Part shown: piece after piece, positions 36,906-48,911 of the stretch | How the letters are laid out: every line of letters begins with the position of its first letter | How positions within the stretch are numbered: the first letter of the stretch is position 1 | Source: Heliocidaris tuberculata | Lineage: Eukaryota; Echinodermata; Echinoidea; Camarodonta; Echinometridae | Direction: 5' to 3' | Assembly: GCA_025618425.1 (NCBI GenBank) | Contig: CM046846.1 | Coordinates: 32,295,409-32,359,408 of the forward strand | Length of the DNA: 64,000 nt | Made by a program: the position numbers and the translations under genes | The notes under the pieces: model-generated | The model's database searches: none | Seen by the model: only the letters and a program-made list of their open reading frames with translations | Told to the model about the DNA's origin: nothing

Positions 36906-37446
36906 TTGGAGCGAAGGTTGAGAGAGTTGATGTCAGTTTGATGTTTTAAAAACAGCCAGACTTTCAGGGGCAAAAAAAAAATCAGTCCATAAATCCAACC
37001 TTAATTATTTGAATAAATTGAATACATTATGCATACTGGTCTCCTTCGGATCGAATTGTTGAATATTTAACAACGATATAATGCAAACTGTTGCAGATAT
37101 ATGATCACATGAAGGTGAGCAACACATAGTTCAGTCAGGTTGACACAGCTTATTCTTAATAAAACCAACCAAGACAACTGTGGATTCAGGTTCGAGATAG
37201 ATGTTTAAATGTACTTTGCCCCATTTTATATTGATTAAGGAGATATAACTTGAAGCTGAACACACTCCCGTTTTTGATATCTACTTGTACCGAACAGACC
37301 AGTCTTTCTTACATGTAGATTCAATCTTGCAAATGAAATTGGTTCAAAATGGGGTGAGATGTGAGTTGCTTGGAAGATACAAAGTGCTTGTTCCTCACAT
37401 TTGAGGGGAGAGAATGTTCCATTAGGGATGATGGTGATGAATGTGA

Positions 37447-37578
37447 TTACTTGGCAGCAAGGCTGGTTCTGACACTACCACTGCTAGCACTGAGGGCCTT
37501 GGTACCCCTCTCCAGCTGTTTGGCTGCAGCCGCCTCTGCTTCAGCCTGTGCCTGGAATTCGGCTACCCTCTCCAAGAA
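37447..37578 (-). CDS. FAM47E-like exon 8 (stop codon)
   Basis: Acceptor TTTCCAG. 43 residues then TAA. An alanine/glutamate-rich helix, FLERVAEFQAQAEAEAAAAK, is followed by a serine-rich end. Confidence 0.85.
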   Translation of the reverse strand, partial: FLERVAEFQAQAEAEAAAAKQLERGTKALSASSGSVRTSLAAK

Positions 37579-40500
37579 CTGGAAAATAAGATGAAAGAAA
37601 AATGTATTTCAATCACAATATCACAACAACCCAAAGAGATCTATCTCTTATAAATATGCAAAAGGTATGGCTACAATTTTCAAGGACCCCCTTTCACACA
37701 ACTCCAGAACCACTAAGGCCTTGTTCACACAATACCTGACAAATGGTCTAAAGTAAGTTTCTGCAGCAAAATAAAATTGTATTCCATGAAAATGAAATGC
37801 AAGTGGGTGAGCTGCAAGCAATTAAAGGCCCCTAGTGTACTTCCTAGTCCATGTGTTGCAAAATAAAGAAATATGAAGCACACAACATTTAAGTCATTTT
37901 ATTTTGACTCGGGTTTCTTTTTTTTATTTAGGTGAATTTACCGCGTCATGTATGAACAGGGTTTAAAGATAAAGTTGAGTTCTGGTCTTGAAATCGAATT
38001 TTGAAAGAAATTGTCTCGAAGTAATTGGGAAAGGTTGACTACAGCACATAAGAATGGGTGTGTGCTGTAAGGTTTTGGAATCACCAAAATAATAAGAAAT
38101 TGACTCAATCCTGCTGAGGGTCACATGCACTGCACACAGAAATGTGTGTATGGGACTACACACAAATGTTTGGCCCGAACATTTCAACTGTTTCTTGTCA
38201 TATCATGAATTTGAGGGCATTTGAAGAGCAATCATTTTCAGGGGACATATTTACTATGATAATCTTCTAAACTAACATAATAAGAATGAGAAAGCTCACA
38301 AATTATTTTTTTACCTTTCCCAGAACTCAACCTTCCCTTTAAAGATGAAGAATGTTCTATGTTCACCATAGAAGAAGAAGAAATGTTTGAAGACGTGAAC
38401 TCACCTCTGGTTTCCTAGTACCTTTCTTCTCGATGAATTCCTTGAAGGAATGTGAACCATGTAGAGGAGCCAACTGCTCATCCATGGCAAGACTCTTCTT
38501 CTTAGAATCAGACATCTCTTTATCCTTCAACGATTGTGGATCCTCAAGGGGCTGGAATAAGAAGGAATGTGAGACGAATAATGTAAATTCACAAAATCTG
38601 CCCACATTTCATGTATCAATTAGCTTGAATAATTTTAGTTCTGAGCCCTAAAAAATACCAGATGCAAGAGTTGAAGGGCATAAGAAATTGCACACATATT
38701 GTGTCCATTTTTCTTTTGCATTACCTTACGGTGTTCATAACAGAAATTTCTGCGACAGAAACTAGCATCATAATCCATAAATTGGCAACAAGGTGAAAAG
38801 GTTTAAAATCACATTTCATCCATACAATTTTACAATTTGATAAATTTATTACATTTAAGCATAATTCATACAACAGAAAAAATGGCTTGGTGCAAAGTCA
38901 GTCACAGGAAATACTCTTGGAATGAACATTTATTCCATTTATCCTTTTTTCTTTATTGTTTACAATAAACAGTAAATGACTTCAAGAAAAAACTAAAAAC
39001 ATACCTTATGACAAATATTTTCTCTTGAGCATGTTGTATTGTAAGCATTACTAGTGTATTTTTAATTAATCTCAGTTTGATGGTATGTGCCTTGAGCATC
39101 CTTTTTGGGTGGATTTGTTTGCATGTCATAAGTGTCTGTATTATTATTATCATTTAGAAAGGTTCTGTGAAATTTGTTCTAAATGCATCACTCTCCTAGA
39201 TTTCAAATATTCTTACCTCTGAAGCTGGTCTTCTGTCCCATGTCTTAGGTTTGAGGTACCAGGCTCCATACTTCATCTTCACCCAGCTTGGAGTGTAGTT
39301 TCCTGAGCCATACTGCAATACAAAATAAGTTATGACATGAAAATAAATAAAGTAAAATAATACATTTGGAAAAAAGCTCATGTCATACAGAATACTGCAA
39401 AAGAAAATAATAAGAGCAGTTCTTGTAAAGTGCATATTACCTTTGAAAAGGGTCTTAAAGGGCAATCCAACCTTTGCAAAAAGCTGATTTGTGTGAAAGG
39501 AGAAAAATAAGAGAAACAGGACGGTGAAAGTTTGAAATGAATCGGACAAAGAATAAGTGGGTCACGAATGTTTGAAAAATGAGATCATTACGTCTATGTG
39601 AATCTCAAATTGGCAATTTGGTGAATTGATTGTGACGTATTCACAGTCAACTCTCCCATATACGTTACACCAAAAGACCATTAAATCAAAAAGTGCCTTT
39701 TCACTTAAGGCAGTACTCAAAAAATAGCATATTGTTATAGGTCCCCCCAAAAAGAAAAAGATCTTTCTGAGTTAAGCATTTTGAAAAATGGACATTTCAG
39801 TCATTCTGTGTGTTGGACTGAATGGGAAAGTTGACCACCGCTACATTACAGTGACAATTACAGGCCAATTTAAAATTCAAATATGTAGAGTGATTACAAA
39901 TTTAACATAACAATCACAACTTTTTTATTGCTTGTTTGATTTCTTCCAAACATTCACCAATCTGCTTCTCTGATTTGTTTGCTTTCACACACTTATACAA
40001 AGGTTGGATTGCCCTTTAATATGCAAATAAAACTGATCACAACTAGAATTGAAATGATAATTCCTTATGGAGGATTCACAACAATTCTTATTCTACTGGA
40101 TTTATTGTTAACAATTTTCATTTTATCTTCAATTTTCAGACATTTGTTTACTGTTGGGGGATTAGTTATTATTTTTTATAATTGCTCAGCAATCTTTTTC
40201 TTTCTTTCCTACAGAACTAATTGGAGATCAACTATAGTTACAAACAAGTTATTGGTTAGAACAAAATAGATTACAATTTTCTGCCAAAATTGTCTACAAA
40301 TTGGAGGGGAAAAATCTGGAGTTACGCAAGTAAAAGATCCCCACAGATAAATACACTTCCCCCTCAGTTGCTTCCCATTGTTCTATTTCATAAGAAACAT
40401 GCACCATTCATTCAAAAGCTATGTGTTCTTTGGTTTTATTTCAAAACTTATAAGAAACCCTCTACAATTAGTGGAATCTAATCCTACTTACCAATTCCTT

Positions 40501-43500
40501 CTGTTTCTTCTCCACCTGTTCTAGTGTTTGCGACGGAGCCTCTTCTTGTGAAACGGTCGCTGACATCCTTAGTTCAGCGGGAACGTTTGTCAACTCAACG
40601 ACATGGATAGGTACAGAGAGGGCAGGCTTCGTCTCGTAACCGCTGGCAAAGAGGCTGTGAATGGTGGACTCCTCTACGTTATTACTGTCCCCGCCTAGCC
40701 CAGACACCCAATCGCAGAACTCTTTGGTGATTGCTTTAATATGTTCGTCTTGAGATGGAGAGTCTTGGCGTTTCTGCTTCGCCCTACGGTCCTCTTTTTG
40801 TTGCTCTTCCTTGCGTGGTAACCAGCGATACGGGTTCCGTATTTTCTGGCCTTGTGATGAACTGATGACAGAAAAAAAAGAGGCATAGACTATAGATTTT
40901 ATAGTAATGTAACCATATATATACATATATATAATAAATAATGGTGACTATGAAATAGTAATAACCACTAATAGGGTTGGTGTGTTTTCTTCTTCAAAAA
41001 TCTTGATTCAAATCACAAATCACACACACAAAAAATATATATATAAATCGTGATTCGAATTAAACCGCATTGACTCAATTACATATAGCCTGGGCACTAC
41101 TGGTTTGCCTAGCAGACTCTTTTACAAATCAGTAAATAGATATTAGATACTACAAAATAGTAAAAGAATGAACTTCCGCAAGTCTGCTTTAAAATTTGAC
41201 TCCTTTGCCCAAAAGATGGCGCAATTACACTTGTCCTTCCTGCATGAAGGAGTCATAACAAATATGGGGGCTGAAATATAGATCTGAAAATAGATGAATG
41301 TGTCTGAAGATAAACATTTTAGTTTACTGTAATTATTTCTTACTCTGGTTAGTAAGGTAAAGGCACATTAAGTAGCTTAGGGAAACCTCTTGGCGCGTAA
41401 AATGAAACGACAGAATTATTCAAAATCAAAATTTTATCTTATAGAGGCAGAACCAAAATATTAAGATACAGAATTATCATTTACCTCCTTGAACACTTCT
41501 AAGTAAAATAATATGAAAACTTTTACTCAGATTTGTCCGATTCTAATTTTAGAAGCACAGACAAAACTAGCAATTTTCCTCTTTCCTGTGTCTTTATGTA
41601 CCATTGTGTTTCGCTAAACTACCAAAAGTGACACATTGAACAGTTATTGGAAACATGCATTAAATACATGTATTTATTATACAAAATATTTTAGTATTAT
41701 ACATTTAATCTTCGTAAAATGTTCTCCCTAAGAAAGACACAATTCCTGTCTATAAGGATGTATGCAAGGTATAATGCCACTGCTACTATTTAGGTCCTTC
41801 GTACCCTCTCCAGCTCTCCAGAAGAAAAACAATTTAAACATTACTCTAGAATGTATTTCTTACCCAGCTGATGACTTTGTTGATGATCCATCATCTTCCA
41901 CCTTCTGGTCTACTCCATATGAGTCTGTCATATCTTCTCTATACTCATCTTCTTCATCGATCTCACTGCCAAGGTTCATCTCTGGGTCTAGAATATCCAC
42001 TACATCCTCAAAAACCTAGAAAAATATAGTCAGATTCATCGATCAGAATGTTACTAAACTTTGAAAGAAATGGTTCACATTTCATTTTTTTGCCTGTAAA
42101 ATAATGATTTTCTGATCCCTTCCTATACAACTGCACATCTAAATCAAATAACACAGATCTTATACCAATAAGGTTATTTCTGTTGCATGACAATTATTAC
42201 TAAATGACAATGTCACCGGTCAATAAAAGCATGAAACATTGGGTGCACAGCAAAAGGTCATTTGCAGCCAATTTTTTGAATAGAAATTATTACGCATTCC
42301 CCAGCTAAAGCCCTTCTACCAGGTACACAGCAAAACAGTACTTCACATTTAACTTTGGTAATTTATCAACTGGAGTTTATAAAGCAAACAGCCATAATCT
42401 ATATACATGTACATATAAATTTTGTCAGAGCAGCCTACAGATTACATGAATTAGAACCCTAGTTGACAATAACAATTCTGTGTTCATGATTCTCCCTAGA
42501 ATTTAAAAATGGAGGGGAAAAAATGAAATAAATTACTCTGGCTAAAGAGGGCGCAATTGAAAAATCTGATTACTCACAACTGAGGATTGTTAAACTGTTG
42601 GTGATCATTTCAAGTGTAAGCACAGTATTTGCAAGCCCCCAAAACTAAATTTGTTGTTATTTTTTTGTTGTTCACTGATTTGATGAAAGCAAGATACACA
42701 CTATTTTCAAATGGCTGTGAAATTGTTTAAAGTGGAAAAGCAAGTAAATAAGAGGAGAAAAGTTTTTGAAAAGACCTGCTTTTCTCCTAATCGAACACAT
42801 TGCATTTCATCAATACTAATTACAGATAGGCTTACTACTTTGCCCATAAAGGAGATAAATCACCAGGAAAAAATAGTTTGTATATTAAGATATAAAATCT
42901 TTTAAATAAAATACACAATGTACATCAGACATTCAAATGGTTTACAAGTACAATAATGATTATAAATTACAGCCCACAGCGAATTCAACTCGGGGTTAAC
43001 TTCAGTAAGCACCAAGTTTTGAGCGAGTGTCTACTCACATGTTGTTTTAACTTCCAAAACATATAAAACAAAATGATATTCCATGACTGATCAACTTTAA
43101 ATTTTGAGGAATGATATTAAAAATGACTTACATCTGGAGGCATGCTCTCTTCTAGATGAGGATAGAGAGCAAGTGGATGTTGAAGAAGCCCATACTCCAT
43201 CTCATCAATGTGATCTCGTCTCTGCTGCTGGAGTGGGGTGACTTTGGCAAAAGCTAGCTCCTCTTTGGTGAATCGGCCTTTGTTGACCGCCCGCCTCTCT
43301 GCAAATTTCCGTTCTGAATCCCCATGTATGTTAGGCTCCAGTGTTTTTGTGCCCTGTATTTATAGTAAAAGATACAGATTACACGGACTTGTAACAAACT
43401 TTCATTTTTGATTGTTTCTTGTATTTAGTTCAATTACAATGTTCTCTTTTTAAAAAAAATCATGTCTTTACGGATATGACAAGGTTATTTGATATCAAAT

Positions 43501-44619
43501 AAAATACAAAAAGCTTATTTTTTTGCTATTTTCTTTTTTTTGATTAAATAAAAAACATTCTTTAATTTCTCAACAAAATATTCACCGTACATCAACTCAA
43601 AGAAGATGATAAATCTATTTTGTTTAATAGACGAAGAGGTGTTATACATGAAGGCCTATAAGCTAGAGTTGAAGGGAACAAATAAAATATGTAATGTACC
43701 TTGTAGACTGACTGACCATCAACCCTAGGAGGTAATCCATCTCTAAAATCATCTAGACCATCTTGGACAAAGGTCCACTGACCACTTTGGAGAGTTTTTG
43801 ACAGGTCACCTGGCTTCCTACTTTTGAGAAATCTTGTACGTAACCTTTCTCTGAACCTGGAGACGAGGAAGAGGAAATTGGCATCAATAGGACAAATGGA
43901 AAATTGTTTCATCAATCTCAGTATTCACATAATATTCCTGGGCTAGATCTAACGTAAGATCTATTTGACATTTTTACACAATACACAAACGTCTTGAGTG
44001 GACTGACTCGGCTTGCGATAATGCAGTCAATATTATGAATGGCAAATGTTCATGGTATGTAGTAATTGATGAATAGTTTTGCTCACTTCTACCGAAAACG
44101 CTACACAGTAGCATTTTTCTTTAGGTCCGCACTTCTTCCCCTCTCTTTCTCTTTCTCCCTCAGCTAACAAACCGCACAGCATTATAAATGCCCTAAAAAA
44201 AAAAATTATTTTTTATTTTTAAAGACGGCAACAGTGGAGAGACTCAATCAAGATCCATCCCATCAGAAGACCAGTTACCAGATGCCAGAGTTACCTAGGC
44301 CTCATCACAATCAGGCTGAGACATAGACCGAAAATTCTGTCTCTCGTTCATTAGCCTCTTAATTTTGACAGGGTCGGCCATTCACTCAGAGACAGAAACG
44401 CTCCTATTGACTGCTGTGCAAACTTTCTGAGAGCCGAGGATCAGTCGGCATGTAGTCATAAAAAGGCTCGTAGAACCCCCTTTGAATTATTTTTTTTTTA
44501 ATTGAATAGATTAGGCCTAGGCTCTAAACATTCACGAATCTGTTCACTTACCAATTTGACTGTTTTATTCCTTGTAATGCTCCTTTTTCAGGTAATTCAG
44601 GGTCCAAATTATTATCCAT
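37447..44619 (-). CDS. FAM47E-like protein, eight exons, complete
   Basis: Reconstructed from splice sites. The exons of 68, 157, 222, 152, 370, 96, 147 and 132 nt sum to 1344 nt (447 aa plus stop), and the phases agree throughout. Family signatures are visible: W-FRERLRTRFL at the exon 1/2 join, QWTFVQDGLDDFRDGLPP (exon 2), LLQHPLALYPHLEESMPPD (exon 3) running into VFEDVVDILDPEM (exon 4), and VKMKYGAWYLKPKTWDRRP (exon 6). These match the FAM47E/FAM47 family, whose human members share the GLDDFR, HPLALYPHLEE and YGAWYL blocks. The acidic stretch in exon 4 and the lysine/glutamate-rich exon 5 look disordered, and there is no signal peptide or membrane segment. Human FAM47E has been linked to PRMT5 and chromatin; whether that applies here is unknown. 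Exon 1 is duplicated in inverted orientation upstream. Confidence 0.88.
37963..38342. mobile_element. TTAA-bordered MITE, family B, copy 2
   Basis: Starts TTAAAGATAAAGTTGAGTTC and ends CCAGAACTCAACCTTCCC-TTTAA. It matches 9072-9441 across its length (GGTTTTGGAATCA, AATAAGAAATTGAC, GGCCCGAAC, TTTTCAGGGGACAT). Located in the last intron of the FAM47E-like gene. Confidence 0.75.
38405..38551 (-). CDS. FAM47E-like exon 7
   Basis: Acceptor TTCCAG, donor GAG-GTGAGT, 49 codons. Begins PLEDPQSLKDKE, which follows YGAWYL in this family, and ends HGSHSFKEFIEKKGTRKPE. Confidence 0.88.
39217..39312 (-). CDS. FAM47E-like exon 6
   Basis: Acceptor TTGCAG, donor GAG-GTAAGA, exactly 32 codons. Encodes the diagnostic YGAWYLKPKTWDRRP motif. 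Confidence 0.92.
39455..40019. mobile_element. TTAA-bordered MITE, family A, reference copy
   Basis: The best-preserved copy: TTAA-AGGGCAATCCAACCTTTG at the left and CAAAGGTTGGATTGCCCT-TTAA at the right, a terminal inverted repeat of about 18 bp flanked by TTAA. The 565-bp length and lack of a transposase frame make it a non-autonomous element. TTAA flanks suggest a piggyBac-type mobiliser. It sits in the intron between FAM47E-like exons 5 and 6. Confidence 0.82.
40492..40861 (-). CDS. FAM47E-like exon 5
   Basis: Acceptor CATCAG, donor TTG-GTAAGT. 123 full codons, including RNPYRWLPRKEEQQKE and a C-terminal EQVEKKQKEL helix. Confidence 0.88.
41365..41620. repeat. Dispersed repeat, copy 2 (pair with 35000-35275)
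   Basis: Same orientation and word order as 35000-35275, starting CACATTAAG and including CTTATAGAGGCAGAACCAAA and AAATAATATGAAAACTTTTA. Lies in the intron between exons 4 and 5 of the FAM47E-like gene. Confidence 0.65.
41864..42015 (-). CDS. FAM47E-like exon 4
   Basis: Acceptor TCTAG, donor GG-GTAAGA, phase 0 in and phase 2 out. Encodes VFEDVVDILDPEMNLGSE, then an acidic and serine-rich stretch. Confidence 0.9.
43132..43353 (-). CDS. FAM47E-like exon 3
   Basis: Acceptor TACAG, donor GAT-GTAAGT, 74 codons, phase 0 at both ends. Carries the HPLALYPHLEESMPPD family block. Confidence 0.92.
43700..43856 (-). CDS. FAM47E-like exon 2
   Basis: Acceptor CTCCAG, donor AAG-GTACAT. It completes the Trp codon, then encodes FRERLRTRFLKSRKPG and the WTFVQDGLDDFRDGLPP core. 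Confidence 0.9.
44552..44619 (-). CDS. FAM47E-like exon 1 (start codon)
   Basis: Encodes MDNNLDPELPEKGALQGIKQ plus two residues and part of a Trp codon; donor G-GTAAGT, phase 2. Relative to the inverted plus-strand copy it lacks 7 nt and then 2 nt, so the reading frame is restored just before the Trp. Confidence 0.82.
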
Positions 44620-44635
44620 TTGAAAATCTTGCAAA

Positions 44636-44765
44636 AATGTGATGAATTCATTACGAACTCGCAGACATTAACTTTTTCCCTTCATAATAATTTTCCCTTG
44701 TACGTAGACTAGAACGGCTACGATGTTATCTTCATTCCTGCGCACTGGAAACCGTTTGAATACGG
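44636..44765. promoter_or_regulatory. Candidate bidirectional promoter spacer
   Basis: The unique 130 bp between the two exon-1 arms must contain or border the transcription start of the minus-strand FAM47E-like gene, and it faces the duplicate start codon on the other side. It contains GCGCACTGGAAACCG. No TATA box is clear. Confidence 0.4.
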
Positions 44766-44780
44766 CTGCAAGATTTTCAA

Positions 44781-44857
44781 ATGGATAATAATTTGGACCC
44801 TGAATTACCTGAAAAAGGAGCATTAGACTCTACAAGGAATAAAACAGTCAGGCATTG
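44781..44857 (+). pseudogene. Plus-strand duplicate of FAM47E-like exon 1
   Basis: ATG at 44781 opens MDNNLDPELPEKGAL, then DSTRNKTVRH and part of a Trp codon at a G-GTAAGT donor (GT at 44858-44859). That is 25 codons plus 2 nt, the same phase 2 as the minus-strand exon. No downstream plus-strand partner exons are visible, so as it stands it is an orphan exon. The RHW ending resembles the basic-basic-Trp seen in vertebrate FAM47E more than the QSNW of the minus-strand copy does, so the plus copy may preserve the older sequence. Confidence 0.6.
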
Positions 44858-45089
44858 GTAAGTGAACAGATTCATGAATGTTTAGAGCCTAGGCCTATCT
44901 ATTCAATTAAAAAAATAATAATTCAAAGGGGGTTCTACAAGCCTTTTTATGACTACATGCCGACTGATCCTCGGCTCTCAGAAAATTTGCACAGCAGTCA
45001 ATAGGAGCGTTTCTGTCTCTATTAAAGTGAATGGCCGACCCTGTCAAAATTAAGAGGCTAATGAACGAGAGACAGAATTTTCGGTCTAG

Positions 45090-45963
45090 CTGAGACAGTG
45101 AGAAGACTGCACAAATTAATTAAGTTAACACGAGAGTCTGGCAAAATAAATTATAATTAATAATAATAATAACAGTAAAAGGAGTAAATATTCTTATCAT
45201 ATGAATGAGTGCGGACAATATAAACAACACACACTATTATTCTCCATTCATACCTTAATCAACCATACACCATACCCTGCATGTGGGACCACACAATAAA
45301 AGAACGAACTTTAAAATGTTTGTTTTCTCACCATTCCTGGTTTTGAATCTTCTTGTCATTCAGCGTCTGTACAAGCAATAAGTCATATTTTCTTTCAGCC
45401 ATTTGGAAGTTGGGCTATTATCCTGAGATTATAATATATAGGCGATATTCAGCCCAAAGCATCTATCTCACGATTATGATTTTTTTTCTCTCTTTATTTA
45501 GGCAAATCACGCACTGAGCTGAGGTACTTGACGCGCCTCACGAAAATATAGACCGTAGTGCTCGTCATAAGACACGAAAAATGCTATACTGCAATAAAAT
45601 TTCAGAATCTAATACATTTTCCATCAATATCTCATCTGTTCAGTAATGCAATTAGATATTTCCTTAACTTAAATTTTGTTTTCTCTTAAGAAAAGCACTT
45701 CATCGTCAGCAGAATATCAATGCGCCATCAACAGTTCGTTGCTATGGAGACATCTGGCAGGTACATAGCAAGCATGCAATGAGTAGTAGAGATCAATGCA
45801 GCGCAGGTACACGTCTCTCCATCGCGGAGCTGCCTGCGAGATGTAGAGGCGGCCAACGGCGTAGGTTGGGTAGGGGCTCCCTTTTTTTGCATTTTTGTCA
45901 ATCTTTCCCAAATCTCTCTCGGACACCCTAATTTTTCTACTTCTGTATCCACCACTTTCTCTC

Positions 45964-45994
<31 letters not shown>

Positions 45995-46328
45995 TTGTTG
46001 TTAATTGTTATACCCCCCTCCCTCCTCTCTCTCCCTCTCCATCTCCCCTGGCCCTGTACCAAATAGTCTTTCTCACTTGTATGTTCATGTTTCACTGATA
46101 TACTTGGATTAAAAAAAAAAAAAATCTAATGAATTATTATTATCTGATATTTTACGTGGATAATAAAAAAATCGTAAATTTGTCCAGAGTATAGTAGTCT
46201 TATAGTGAGATTCGGATTAAAAGGACATGATGCACTTATAATGATAAAAAAGAGGGAAAAAATGAAGAAGAAGAAGAAGACTAAATGTAAGTAATTTACT
46301 TTCTGGGACCCCCCCCCCCCCCCCCGTT

Positions 46329-46391
<63 letters not shown>

Positions 46392-48911
46392 TAAAAGGAT
46401 ATGCAATTGGTATTATTCTTATTAAAGTAAACGTCCCAAATTCAATACTTGAAATAATCACTGGACCAAGCCGACGCAATAAAGCAATATATTTCCATTT
46501 CCTCCAAAGTTGAAAGGATCTTACGGTGCAGTATTAAACAAACAAAAACAAAACAAAAACAAAAGAGAGAGAGAGAGAGAGAGAGGAATAACAAGAAGAA
46601 ACAAGGATATAAATGCTAACTTCTTACTGTTTTGATCGTAAACTTTATTACAGTCTATATACATATATAACTTTCATGATTTTCCCAAAGTGCGACTCTT
46701 AACGTCATCAAAACAAAATGTTTCGCAGTCATTTTTTTTGTATATTCGTTTCTGATCACAAAAGTGCAAGGTATTGAAGAGTTGATAATACTCACATTGA
46801 ATTCTTGTAAAATATATGATTCATCCTATATAAACCCCATTAGAACACACACGATACCTCTATTTTAGATACAAAGATAAATATATCCATTCACAATTGT
46901 ACCTTTATTATTAATATATAGATACTCAACATTCAGTTATGGAATACGCCTAAACGAGTGAGTACTGTATATATCAAACGTATTTACATCATTTCATAAC
47001 AATCTTATACGTCATATATATAATCATATAAACAAGATGTAATTTTTGGTATCTTCTATCCCGTCTCCCAATTCTTCATGCAAAACGATAGTAAATATTA
47101 AACAGTTCTCTGCAAATCATTCATTTATATAAGATGTCTGTGAACAAAAAAGGATGTTCCCATGTGACCCAACCAGGTAAAAAAAGATGTATGATAGTGC
47201 GCGTTTAAGACTGAAAAACTAAAAGGACCTAAACAGGCTGATACAAGAAACTGCTTTTGATTTACATACCACTTTCTGACCAATAATATTATAAGAAAAT
47301 CTCTGAGCGCAGTTATTTGGGAATAAGAACACAAGTTAGAAAAACATATCAGTGCTGAAGTTTTTCTGATATCACGCAGTTTCCACATTTGCTTAAATTT
47401 TTCATGAATTCAACTTAACATGCTCAGCTAAATTTTCTTTCTCACATTTCAAATACTTCTTTTAGGGTGCAATCCAAATAATTTTGTTAATGCTTAGTTT
47501 CATTTATACAAAAAACCGAAGTGTTTCCCGTTAAATGACTACATTTGGAAATACTTATTTTTATCCGATGTTAACAGGTTAATAGACTTTTCCATCAGTT
47601 TGGGGAGGATGACGAAAGCTAATGGATTGCACGACATATTGCTGATATCTAAACGGTTATAGGAGTTACCTTTCTCTGTATATTGCCTCTTTCCAGGACC
47701 ATGTACTAGTATATAGTCATATAGTCAAACGGTAACCCATACTTAACATTAATGAATACGAAAACCATGTCCATTATTACCATGAAATCCTACATTTTTA
47801 ATCCCAACATATTTTGTGACAAAATATGTACAAAAATACTTTCGTCGGGAAACTGTTGAATGTCATTTCCAAACTAAGAAAAACTATTTGCATAGGAAAA
47901 CACAAAAATAGATGAAATATTCAGCATTTCTATGAATTCGCATCGTAGGAACACATAGCTTGCTTAGGTTCATAATGAGGCATACTGAATAATAAAAAAA
48001 AAAGACACAATAGGCTTTGATAGCGCATGCGCAATCAATATTGTTTCATGAAAATACATTCTGCATCAATTCTACGCATTGCATTTTTTTTTTTAAAGTT
48101 CCCAAGACAATAAATGAGAAAATAGCAATATATTTTTTTCCTTCAACAGCTACCTAAATAGCTGTTTGATGAGATACACAATCTTAAATCTTCAAAAACT
48201 CCCTGATAATTATAGATTCTTCATGTTTTTCATTATACGGATGCCACAGATGCCATTATTATAGTAACGTAATGATGATGCTTAAAAAACAAACCAGGGT
48301 CTATGGCCGCTTAGAGTAAAGTTTTGAGACCCGTTATATAGATTCAGAATTTTGACTGTAATGCGGCATCTGTATTATGCTTGAATATTGGCAAAACGTT
48401 TTAATACACTCACAAATAAAGAACTTCCTGAAGATTCAATTTTTAAAAAAAATCTTTACATCTCCCGTCATATTTTAAACTACTTAACTGTTATCAAGTT
48501 TGGCACTTCAAAAGAAATCCTTAACTAATCAGATAATCAAATATGATTCTTGATGTAAATCAGTATTTAAAGGATTTCCTTCAAATTATTTCCCTTTTAC
48601 AAATAAACCCGCTTTATGTGCAATCTAGGATGTACTGGAAGTATATGGTTCCAGTATTTAATGCTTTTGAAACGATATATTCTGCTCTGATCCACACTAG
48701 TAGACATGGTAGACATGAAACAATTATACTCGGGTGCCCCCGGCCAGGTTTGAGAACCTTAAATAGTCGAATGAAAATGCAGCAAAGGAAAATTGCTTGT
48801 ATTAAAAAAGGGTAACACAAAATATAGGAACATCCAAAAATTTAGTGAATGTGTGCAAATTTGACTCGTTGCACACAGTTTCTATAACTGATTTGTGAAC
48901 ATGTTTCTTGA
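45090..48911. other. Non-coding stretch
   Basis: No gene is recognised. Simple repeats include (CTT)n at about 45967-45990, a C-run passing into (CT)n at 46310-46386, and (GA)n at about 46564-46584. Otherwise AT-rich. Confidence 0.45.
46310..46386. repeat. C-run and (CT)n microsatellite
   Basis: A C-run of about 16 bases, GTTTCTT, then about 54 bp of perfect CT dinucleotides. Confidence 0.95.

Larger units (their letters stand above)
44325..45087. repeat. Inverted duplication carrying FAM47E-like exon 1
   Basis: The left arm (about 44325-44635) and right arm (about 44766-45087) are reverse complements at roughly 95% identity by eye. They cover the start codon, all of exon 1, the splice donor and about 240 bp of intron 1. 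The ~130-bp spacer is unique. The arms point outward from the spacer, so the two start codons diverge from it. The arms differ by small indels (including GACTCTA present only in the right arm) and substitutions. Confidence 0.88.
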
